Positions 28,389-36,166 of a DNA stretch of 64,000 nt are shown here, piece by piece (the stretch's first letter is position 1; every line of letters begins with the position of its first letter). The translations under genes and the position numbers were made by a program. The notes beneath the pieces were generated by a model. It worked only from the letters and a program-made list of their open reading frames with translations, was not told the origin of the DNA and did not search any database. This DNA is from an uncultured Acidobacteriia bacterium (GTDB lineage: Bacteria > Acidobacteriota > Terriglobia > Bryobacterales > Bryobacteraceae). The stretch is taken from the NCBI GenBank assembly GCA_903907865.1, contig CAIVPR010000126.1:124001-188000 (forward strand), in the 5' to 3' direction.

Positions 28389-29471
28389 ATGCAACGCCTT
28401 CCCCGACGCGATTTCCTAGCCCTCGCCGCAGCAGCCCCACTGGCTGCGGCGAGTCCCCGCACGACTGTTTCGATCCATGGCGACAGTTTCCTGATCAACG
28501 GTCGGCCAACGTACACGGGACGCGTGTACCAAGGCCGCAAGATTGAGGGCCTGTTGCTGAATGTGCGCGCGGTGCAGTGCATTTTCGACGATTCGAATCC
28601 TCAAACACGCTCCAGATGGGCCTATCCGGACACCAAACAGTGGGATCCGGACCGCAACACGCGGGAATTCATCGCCGCCTTGCAGGAATGGCGCGCGCAT
28701 GGGATTCTGGCGTTCACGGTAAACCTGCAAGGAGGCAGTCCCGAGGGCTATTCCAAGGACCAGCCTTGGGAAAATACCGCCTTCGATCCGGATGGCAACC
28801 TGAAACCCGCCTACATGGCGCGGTTGGCCAAGGTCTTGGACCGCGCCGACGAGCTGGGAATGGTCGTGATCGTGGGGTATTTCTACTTCGGGCAGGACGA
28901 ACGAGTGCGCGACGAGGCGGCCGTGCGGCGTGCTGTCTCGAACGCCACCAGTTGGCTTCTGGACCGGAATTCCCGCAACGTACTTGTGGAAATCGACAAC
29001 GAATGCAATGTGCCGCGATACGACCACGCGATTCTGAAGCCGGAGCGCGTCCACGAGCTGATTGAACAAGTGAAGGGGATGACGCGGAACGGGCGGCGGC
29101 TGTTGGTCGGGACGTCGTACGGCGGCGGGGCACCGGCCACGCCGAACGTGGTAAAGGCGTCGGACTTCCTGCTCCTGCATGGCAACGGCCCGGACGACCC
29201 GGCCCGGATTCGGAAGATGATCAAGACCAGCCGGGCGCAGGCCGGGTACCGCCCGATGCCGGTGTTGATCAACGAAGACGACCATTTCCGCTTCGACGAG
29301 GCCGGGAACCATTTCATGACGGCGCTGGATCAGCGGGTGTCGTGGGGATTCTTCGATCCGGGGAAGAATGACTACGTGGAAGGATACCAGTGCCCGCCGG
29401 TGAATTGGGGATTGAATACGGCACGGAAGCGGGAGTTTTTCGAGTTGGCGAAGCGGGTGGCGGGGGTGTAG
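28389..29471 (+). CDS. Glycoside-hydrolase-like TIM-barrel secreted protein
   Basis: Tat-like MQRLPRRDFLALAAAAPLAAAS; DELGMVVIVGYFYFGQDE...NVLVEIDNECN. Confidence 0.65.
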   Translation: MQRLPRRDFLALAAAAPLAAASPRTTVSIHGDSFLINGRPTYTGRVYQGRKIEGLLLNVRAVQCIFDDSNPQTRSRWAYPDTKQWDPDRNTREFIAALQEWRAHGILAFTVNLQGGSPEGYSKDQPWENTAFDPDGNLKPAYMARLAKVLDRADELGMVVIVGYFYFGQDERVRDEAAVRRAVSNATSWLLDRNSRNVLVEIDNECNVPRYDHAILKPERVHELIEQVKGMTRNGRRLLVGTSYGGGAPATPNVVKASDFLLLHGNGPDDPARIRKMIKTSRAQAGYRPMPVLINEDDHFRFDEAGNHFMTALDQRVSWGFFDPGKNDYVEGYQCPPVNWGLNTARKREFFELAKRVAGV

Positions 29472-29485
29472 CCATTCGCCACAGT

Positions 29486-30472
29486 TTAGAAGACATTGCG
29501 CCGGGAGCGTTCGACACCGTTTTCGAGATCCACCGCAGTGATGCGCCCCGAGCTGGTGAGCAGAAACGCGGCGTTTGCGTAGCCGGACAGGGCGGCATCC
29601 TTCAGCATCTCTCCCGCCGGGAGCGGGATTTCCGTGTGAGCGGCCGTGACCGTATTTGTGAGGCGAATCGTGTCGGGCCGGTCGTCGCGGCTGTAAAGAA
29701 CCCACTGGCCGTCATTGCTGATGCCATAAAGCGCGATGTAATGAACCTCCGTCGCGGAGAGCTCCAGCACAGTCACCGAGCCGGTAGGCAGGTCTGTCGC
29801 GAAGAACCTCGTTGCATTCCCGATGTATGCGGAGTCTTGCGAGACAACTACCCGCGCGTCCGCGCTGATACCGATGGGGACCCCCAACGGCTGGGCGGGG
29901 TATGCGAGCGGGACGACCCCGTCCGGTCGCCAAACAGTACTGGCGTAGAGGTTGAATTGGACAATGGATCCGTCGTCCGCGATCCAGACTGGTGCCCAGA
30001 CTTGGTACGGGACCAAGGTTTGTTTCCCGCTTTCCAAGTCTGTCAGGAAACTGTTCGGCCCGGGATAGATTGAGCCATAGTCTCGCGCTGTCAGCAACGC
30101 CCAGCGCCCGTTGTGGCTGACAGATAGTGTCCCCTGCCCCAAAGTCTTGCTGATGCTGCCCCGTAGTTCGCCTGTCGTGTAAGGACCGGGCTGGCACGCA
30201 TAGAACTGCGGGCAATAGGCATCGCTGTTGTATCCCACCAACCGGCCATCGCCGGAGACAAACGGCATGTAGAGCGCGGGCTGAATATTTGGGTCGTGAT
30301 ACCCCGGCAGATTGGGCGGGATTTCCGCAAAGACTTCGACACCCGCGTCGGTGATCCGGTAGATCAGGGCGTTTGCGGCGAAGTAGAGTTGCCTGCCGTC
30401 GTCGGTAGAGGCAAGCGAGTGTCGCTGGGCCGAGGCGGTCAGCGCCGCCACGAGGAGAAGGAGGAATCGCAC
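29486..30472 (-). CDS. Beta-propeller-like (TolB/PD40-like) secreted protein
   Basis: Repeated VSHNGRWALLTARD / ISNDGQWVLYSRDD blades. Confidence 0.6.
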   Translation of the reverse strand: MRFLLLLVAALTASAQRHSLASTDDGRQLYFAANALIYRITDAGVEVFAEIPPNLPGYHDPNIQPALYMPFVSGDGRLVGYNSDAYCPQFYACQPGPYTTGELRGSISKTLGQGTLSVSHNGRWALLTARDYGSIYPGPNSFLTDLESGKQTLVPYQVWAPVWIADDGSIVQFNLYASTVWRPDGVVPLAYPAQPLGVPIGISADARVVVSQDSAYIGNATRFFATDLPTGSVTVLELSATEVHYIALYGISNDGQWVLYSRDDRPDTIRLTNTVTAAHTEIPLPAGEMLKDAALSGYANAAFLLTSSGRITAVDLENGVERSRRNVF

Positions 30473-30516
30473 CTATGGATACAGTGGTGCGATCGGCGAT
30501 TCTTCTCACGGAAAGT

Positions 30517-30939
30517 TTAAGCGCCGCTCAACCCCCGGAAACGCCCATACTCAGGTTCCACCGGTCCGTCTAGACCGGCTCGTAGCAGTCGGACCATGAG
30601 CCGCACGTCGAGCCCACGCTTTCGGTAGTCGTCAACTCTGGAGGCAAGGAATTCCGGCACACCGACAGAGGCCTCGTCCGCAAACCCGATTTGACCGTAG
30701 AATTGCGTCAGGTGGGCATACGGCACGCAGTAGCATTGGCGTTCGCCGAGCCAAGTAGCGACCACTTGCAGCAACTGCTTGCCGATGCCACGTCCGCGCC
30801 ACGGTGCGGCGACCTGCATGCCGCGCAGTACGAGCGTTCCATGCTCGGGCGCCACCCTCACGACACCCGCCAAACCGTCCAGTGTCTCGGCGAGCCGCGC
30901 CGGTGGTTTACCCGCCCACCAACCCCCGGAACCGCGCAT
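30517..30939 (-). CDS. GNAT acetyltransferase, probably 5'-truncated
   Basis: LVLRGMQVAAPWRGRGIGKQLLQVVATWLGERQCYCVPYAHLTQFYGQIGFADE; acetyl-CoA loop present but N-terminal strands missing; ORF runs into rhaB 3' end. Confidence 0.65.
   Translation of the reverse strand: MRGSGGWWAGKPPARLAETLDGLAGVVRVAPEHGTLVLRGMQVAAPWRGRGIGKQLLQVVATWLGERQCYCVPYAHLTQFYGQIGFADEASVGVPEFLASRVDDYRKRGLDVRLMVRLLRAGLDGPVEPEYGRFRGLSGA
30529..30592. repeat. Diverged direct copy of the rhaB 3' end (partner at 30920-30985)
   Basis: caacccccggaaacgcccatactcaggttccaccggtccgtctagaccggctcgtagcagtcgg vs caacccccggaaccgcgcatactcccggtcccaccggtccgtctcgaccggctcgtagcggtcgg. Confidence 0.85.
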
Positions 30940-32368
30940 ACTCCCGGTCCCACCGGTCCGTCTCGACCGGCTCGTAGCGGTCGGACGGGAACGAACGCGC
31001 AATCGCGGCCCGCGCCTCGGCTAGGGATGAAACCGCGCCGGTCGCGAGCATCTGTACCGCGACATTCCCGAGCGCCGTCGCTTCCACCGGCCCGGCCAGC
31101 ACCACGCGACCCGTCGCGTCCGCCGTGAACTGGTTCAGCATCCGGTTCTTCGACCCGCCGCCGATGATTTTGATCTCAGTGAGCGGGGTTCCGGTCAGTT
31201 CCTCCAGCGAATCCATCGTGTAGCGGTACTTGAACGCCAGGCTTTCGAGGATGCAGCGGGTGAACGCGCCGCGCGAATCCGGCACGGGCTGGCCGGTCCG
31301 CGCGCAATAGCGCTCGATCTCCTCCACCATGTTGTCGGGGCTGTGGAACGCGGGATAGTCCGGGTCTACGAGCGACCGGAACTGCCGTTTTTCGTCGCGG
31401 CAGGCGGCCAGAAGGTCGTCATACGAGTACTCTCGGCCCGCCTCGGCCCACATGCGACGGCACGACTGGAGCAGCCACAACCCGCCGATGTTCTTGAGCA
31501 GCCGGGTGGTCCCGCAGACGCCGCCCTCGTTGGTGAAGTTGAGTTCGAGGGCGCGCGGCGTCATGACCGGCGCAGCGACCTCGGTTCCGAGCAACGACCA
31601 CGTGCCGGAACTCAGGAACGCCGCCCGGCCCATGGTCTCCACCGCCGCGACGGCCGACCCCGTGTCGTGGCACGCGGGCACCACGACCGGCGTGTCTTCG
31701 AGCGCCTTGGACACGTCGCCGCGCAGTTTGCCGATCACCTCGCCGGGCTCGAAAATTTGGGGGAGCAGGCGCGCGGGGAGTCCGAGGGCGTCGAAGATTT
31801 CGGTGGCCCAGCCGCGGGTGCGGGCGTTCATGAACTGGGTGGTGGTGGCGTTGGTGTACTCGGCGCCCAAGTTGCCGGTCATCCAGTAGTTGAAGAGGTC
31901 GGGGATGGTGACGAGCGCGTCGGCCGCAGCGATGAGCCTTGGCGACGACTGCGCGCCCGCGTAGAACTGGTAGAGGGTGTTGATCGGCATGAACTGGATG
32001 CCGGTCAGTTCGTAGATGCGCGCGCGGCCCGCGATGCCGCAGACCTCGTCGACCATGCCCTCGGTGCGGCGGTCGCGGTAGTGGTAGGGGTTTTCGAGGA
32101 GCTGCCCGCCTTCGCCGATGAGAGCGTAGTCGACGCCCCAAGTGTCGAAGCCGATGCTTTCGACCTTGGTGGCGGGCGGGTGTTCGAGGACGCGGCGGAT
32201 TTCCGACCAGAGGCGGAGGACGTCCCAGCGGAGGGTGCCGGACTGGGCGACGGGGAGGTTGGGGAAGCGGGCGACTTCCTTGAGGTCTATGGTGGCACCG
32301 TCGTAGCGGGCGAGGATGGCGCGGCCGCTTTCCGCGCCGAGGTCGAAGGCTAAGTAATCAGCGTGCAT
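30908..32368 (-). CDS. rhaB: Rhamnulokinase
   Basis: FGGY kinase: MHADYLAFDLGAESGRAILARYDG...ESIGFDTWGVDYALIGEGGQLLENPYHYRD...IKIIGGGSKNRMLNQFTAD. Confidence 0.92.
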   Translation of the reverse strand: MHADYLAFDLGAESGRAILARYDGATIDLKEVARFPNLPVAQSGTLRWDVLRLWSEIRRVLEHPPATKVESIGFDTWGVDYALIGEGGQLLENPYHYRDRRTEGMVDEVCGIAGRARIYELTGIQFMPINTLYQFYAGAQSSPRLIAAADALVTIPDLFNYWMTGNLGAEYTNATTTQFMNARTRGWATEIFDALGLPARLLPQIFEPGEVIGKLRGDVSKALEDTPVVVPACHDTGSAVAAVETMGRAAFLSSGTWSLLGTEVAAPVMTPRALELNFTNEGGVCGTTRLLKNIGGLWLLQSCRRMWAEAGREYSYDDLLAACRDEKRQFRSLVDPDYPAFHSPDNMVEEIERYCARTGQPVPDSRGAFTRCILESLAFKYRYTMDSLEELTGTPLTEIKIIGGGSKNRMLNQFTADATGRVVLAGPVEATALGNVAVQMLATGAVSSLAEARAAIARSFPSDRYEPVETDRWDREYARFRGLVGG

Positions 32369-32804
32369 TTTCGTTGGGGGAGACGGGATTCCTTACCAGC
32401 ACCTCGGGGGGCATCCGGTCCCGGACGAAGGTCCGGACTTGGGCGGATGTTTGGAGGGCGCGGTGTGCATCCGCGAGTCGCGGCTCGATCCAGTCATCGC
32501 CGTATCGCACTTCGACCGCGTATGGATTGAGTTCCGCAAGAATATCGACTGGCACAGGAAAACCAAGATCCGCGGGAATGAGCGCAAACAACAGCCGCAA
32601 GTTGTGCGTTCGGGGTGCTTCGATTCCGAGAAACGTCAGTAGGCACTTGACGTACTTCTCGCAGGCCTGCTGGCAGTGGAAGCAGACCGCGTCGAACGGG
32701 CAGTCCTGCTCGATCACCATGATTCGATTGGCGGCCTCGAGATCGTGCTCCGCCTTGCGGATCCATTGCCGCAGCGCGTCGGCCAGATTAGGCGGCACGT
32801 TCAT
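32358..32804 (-). CDS. HEPN domain toxin (MNT/HEPN module)
   Basis: ALRQWIRKAEHDLEAANRIM...DAVCFHCQQACEKYVKCLLTFLGIEAPRTHNL. Confidence 0.88.
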   Translation of the reverse strand: MNVPPNLADALRQWIRKAEHDLEAANRIMVIEQDCPFDAVCFHCQQACEKYVKCLLTFLGIEAPRTHNLRLLFALIPADLGFPVPVDILAELNPYAVEVRYGDDWIEPRLADAHRALQTSAQVRTFVRDRMPPEVLVRNPVSPNENAR

Positions 32805-33129
32805 ATAGGACCTTGCCTTCGCGAGATACAGGCCAGTAGATGGTGTTGACCACGTTCCGGAAGCGCTCGTAGCGGTAGGTGGTGGACACAAGGATGTCGG
32901 TCGCACGGGGAAAGTCCAATAGGGCGATCTCGATGTCAACGGCCCGCTTGCGCGGGTTGTCCACTTCGTCGAACAGCACCATCAGGTCGACATCGCTGTC
33001 AGGGCCGTTGTCGCCACGGGCGCAGGAGCCGAAGAGGATGATCTTGTCGGGCGAGAAACGGTCGGCGATCCGCTGGACCAAGCGGTCGGGGAACGCGGAC
33101 GTGTCGGGGACGGGACTCACCATTGCCAT
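32788..33129 (-). CDS. MNT-type nucleotidyltransferase antitoxin
   Basis: IILFGSCARGDNGPDSDVDLMVLFDE (GSX10DXD). Confidence 0.9.
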   Translation of the reverse strand: MAMVSPVPDTSAFPDRLVQRIADRFSPDKIILFGSCARGDNGPDSDVDLMVLFDEVDNPRKRAVDIEIALLDFPRATDILVSTTYRYERFRNVVNTIYWPVSREGKVLYERAA

Positions 33130-33151
33130 TATATGTGGCTCGTTGGGCGCT

Positions 33152-33617
33152 TCAGACTCTACGAGGCGCTCGGGGGCGACGCCCCTTCAATTCGTGGGCG
33201 TCACCGAGATCTTTGGATCGACCGGTAGATTCCTTGTTCCGCACCAAATCGTCGAAGCCTAGAAACTCGACCTGGACTCCGTCTATATTGCCGGGTGCCC
33301 GGTTCTCCCACGCCGCGTCGAATCCGACCCCTGAAACCGACGTCATGATGTCGATGCGGTTCGGCTTCGCACCCAGTTGAATCACTTGGTTGGGCTTGGT
33401 CAAATCGTCTGGCGTAATCTTCAAGCTGCCGAACCCGAAATCGCGCAAGGCCGCCAAGATCGCCTCGGTATTCGCTTGGGTTGACCGAACGAAGAAATCG
33501 ATGTCCGCCGTGAATCGGGGATAGCCATGCCACGGCGAACCCGCCGACGACAAGGTACTCAACCTCGTTCGAGTTGAGTGATTCGACAAAGTCGCGCAGG
33601 TCCTTGTTCAGCGGCAT
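33152..33617 (-). pseudogene. Frameshifted AbiEii/DUF6036-like nucleotidyltransferase
   Basis: Frame 1 MPLNKDLRDFVESLNSNEVEYLVVGGFAVAW continues in another frame as HGYPRFTADIDFFVRSTQANTEAILAALRDFGFGSLKITPDDL. Confidence 0.82.
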
Positions 33618-33747
33618 CGGGATAGATCCAAGTCTGAAGCTCCAACACAGTCGCGATTCGCTGCTCGGGCGTCGAGGCCATGTCTTCTTCGATGTCGGCC
33701 AGGTCCGCAGCCTCGAACGAGTTAAAAATGCGGATGGTTTTGTCCAC
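33559..33747 (-). CDS. Small partner protein of the nucleotidyltransferase (antitoxin-like)
   Basis: MDKTIRIFNSFEAADLADIEEDMASTPEQRIATVLELQTWIYPDAAEQGPARLCRITQLERG; overlaps next gene. Confidence 0.65.
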   Translation of the reverse strand: MDKTIRIFNSFEAADLADIEEDMASTPEQRIATVLELQTWIYPDAAEQGPARLCRITQLERG

Positions 33748-33779
33748 ACCGTTATTCTACGCTGCCCGCGCTGAGGGCT

Positions 33780-34616
33780 CTAGGAGTCCCAGATTGTCGG
33801 TCGCCGTCTATGCTGAATGTTGTCGAGCATGCGTCTTGCTGCGCGTTCATGTTCTGCTCGTTTGGTGGCATCTTCACGCAGTTGGGAGCGCACGCTCTCC
33901 GACATCTCGTTGGAGCGCTCGAGTTCCGCCAGCAGAGCCGTCCGTTGCTCCGCGGCCGCTGATGCAGATCCCCGAACGGCGTCTTCGATGCTCCCTAAGG
34001 CTGTTTGATTCTGCCTCGATAATTCCTCGACCGCAGAAACCACGCGATCTCCCAATCTCTCAATCGCCTGGCCAAGTGACGTGAAGCCTTTGATCAGGAC
34101 GGCGGTATTGCGCCGCAACTCATAAATATTTGCGAAATCGGGATTGGTTTGGGCCTCTCGATACAATTCGATCAAACGCTGGTGAACTGGTCCTGGGTCC
34201 GGCAAGGTCTTGATGCCTAACTGGAACTTGGGGGCCAAGTCTCCGAGCGGCGAACTCTGCTCGGCGTGGCGTGCTTTCAGGCTTGCAATCCGATCCAAGG
34301 TTTGGTCGAAGGCATACAACTGGCGGGTCGACTCTTCGACGGCTTCCCAAAATGGTGAATACCGACGTTCTCTCAACTCGAGTTCTGCCCGGTCCGAGTC
34401 CAAGTAGGCTTGCGCCAGCAGGCTGGACAAGGAAAGCGACGCGTCCCGTGCCTCAGAAACAATCTGCCGAACGCGGAAGATGGCAGCGTCCAACTCTTCC
34501 CGTCTTCGCCGTTCCTCCGCCTCGAGTCTTTGCCGCTCTTCGGCATCCGAGTTCCAGAGGTCATAGAAGAGTACCCCAACCACGGCAAGAAACAGGACAA
34601 GAAGGACACCCATCAA
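33780..34616 (-). CDS. Membrane-anchored coiled-coil protein of unknown function
   Basis: N-terminal TM MMGVLLVLFLAVVGVLFYDLW then long heptad-rich charged region. Confidence 0.65.
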   Translation of the reverse strand: MMGVLLVLFLAVVGVLFYDLWNSDAEERQRLEAEERRRREELDAAIFRVRQIVSEARDASLSLSSLLAQAYLDSDRAELELRERRYSPFWEAVEESTRQLYAFDQTLDRIASLKARHAEQSSPLGDLAPKFQLGIKTLPDPGPVHQRLIELYREAQTNPDFANIYELRRNTAVLIKGFTSLGQAIERLGDRVVSAVEELSRQNQTALGSIEDAVRGSASAAAEQRTALLAELERSNEMSESVRSQLREDATKRAEHERAARRMLDNIQHRRRPTIWDS

Positions 34617-34867
34617 GCTACCCTTGCTCCGTTCGGAGAGGCGATAATCTCATACATCACATCGGGGGCAAGGTCGATCTCGCCGGGCCACGCAACCGCG
34701 CCGGAGTCGATGAAAACCCGCTCGAAGAAAGACTGGTCCTTTAGTGGCTCAAGGACACCGGTCAAACCATCTTCGCGCATGCTGAAGTGACCTGTCAGAC
34801 CGTCTTGAAAACGGACGAACAGGCGCAGTCCAGACTCGGGTTTTACTTCAACTACGTCCCAATACAC
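34613..34867 (-). CDS. DUF2442 family protein
   Basis: WDVVEVKPESGLRLFVRFQDGLTGHFSMRED...FFERVFIDSGAVAWPGEIDLAPDVMYE. Confidence 0.88.
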   Translation of the reverse strand: MYWDVVEVKPESGLRLFVRFQDGLTGHFSMREDGLTGVLEPLKDQSFFERVFIDSGAVAWPGEIDLAPDVMYEIIASPNGARVA

Positions 34868-34900
34868 GAACTCTCCGCCAGAGCGGCCCGGTTATCGCCC

Positions 34901-36112
34901 CTACGACAACTTCTTAGTCGGCGCTTCCGGATTCCCCGGTCCAAAGTGCTTCAGCATCACCAAATTCTCCGTCGCCGACCTATTCTCAATCACGACGCCC
35001 GCCTTCGCAGCATCCGCCGTCACAAAGAACTCGTCCTGCGTCATCTGGCCATACCGGATCAGGCTAGGCGTCTCCGCCACGTGCTTGCCGATCAGGCCCC
35101 AGCCCGACGTCAGAATCATGCCGTATGCCGCCGCGTCCGTGATCTTCACGGTCTGGCCCGGGTACACCGTCAACTCCTTCGCCGAGTAGTGCGGCGTCGA
35201 GTACACGATCCACTTGTCGCTGTAACCCAAGTCCAGCGTCCCCGTCCCAGGAACCTCATAAGGATGGAACAACCGGTTCGCCGAGTAGTCCGGGTCCACG
35301 TTCGCGTCCCAGTCCAGCATGTCGATGAGGTAGTCCAGATCCTGGTGGTGCTCCACCGGAACGTCCTTCACCAGCAGGTCCCACGGCACCCCGCGGCCTT
35401 CCACCAGCGACTGGTACATCGCGAAAACGTCCGAGTTTACCTGCGGCTCGTACGTCACCAGCGACCCCGGCGCGTGCAGAATGCCCGGATCCACCTGCCA
35501 GCCCGTACCCGGCTTCAGCTTGTAGGCGCGCGAGAGGTACAGGATCTCGTTGTCGCCTTCATTCCACTTCTCCAAGCAACGGCGCAGATCGTCCTTCGTC
35601 GTCCCCGGATTCAACCCCATGAAGGTATAGGGGAAGTTGTTGTCCTTGAAGTTGTACTGCGGCGGGAAGTAGTAGGCTTCCGGCTTGCCCTTCTGGCCGA
35701 CGCGCGCCGCGAACTCGTCGTTCTGGTGCAGGTGGTGGGGAATCGGGCCGAGATTGTCGAAGAACTTGCAGAGCAGGTTCCAGCCGCCATGCTCGGCCAT
35801 CACGTCCGCGCCTAGGAACAGGTCGCCGACGGTCTCGATGGCCTCCTTGAGCAGAACCTTCTTCCCTGCGAGCTCGATGTAGCTGAGCCCTTCGTCCTCC
35901 GCCGTGAGCGGACCGTTGGCGGCCTTGGTGGTGGAGGAGAACCAGCGCTCGTCGATGCCGCCGCGGTGTGCGCCGAGGGCATAGAGGTCGCGCGGGTCGA
36001 GCTTCAGCCGCCCGCCGGGCATCAGGAACGAACGCGGCACCCAGCAGGGCGCCAGACGGACGATACCGTCGCCCGCTGTGAGGGCGTCAGTGAAGAAGGT
36101 TCTGTTCGACAT
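34901..36112 (-). CDS. Cupin-type sugar isomerase-like protein
   Basis: NLGPIPHHLHQNDEFAA...YLSRAYKLKPGTGWQVDPGILHAPGSL; next to rhamnose aldolase gene. Confidence 0.65.
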   Translation of the reverse strand: MSNRTFFTDALTAGDGIVRLAPCWVPRSFLMPGGRLKLDPRDLYALGAHRGGIDERWFSSTTKAANGPLTAEDEGLSYIELAGKKVLLKEAIETVGDLFLGADVMAEHGGWNLLCKFFDNLGPIPHHLHQNDEFAARVGQKGKPEAYYFPPQYNFKDNNFPYTFMGLNPGTTKDDLRRCLEKWNEGDNEILYLSRAYKLKPGTGWQVDPGILHAPGSLVTYEPQVNSDVFAMYQSLVEGRGVPWDLLVKDVPVEHHQDLDYLIDMLDWDANVDPDYSANRLFHPYEVPGTGTLDLGYSDKWIVYSTPHYSAKELTVYPGQTVKITDAAAYGMILTSGWGLIGKHVAETPSLIRYGQMTQDEFFVTADAAKAGVVIENRSATENLVMLKHFGPGNPEAPTKKLS

Positions 36113-36166
36113 TTCGGAGATTCCTTATTTCTATCAGTGGCGCTCCCCTACCGGAGAAACGCAGCT

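Noticed and set aside
31343-32353. 336-aa + ORF opposite rhaB
   Set aside because: Shadow ORF of rhamnulokinase with Val/Gly/Glu-rich composition.
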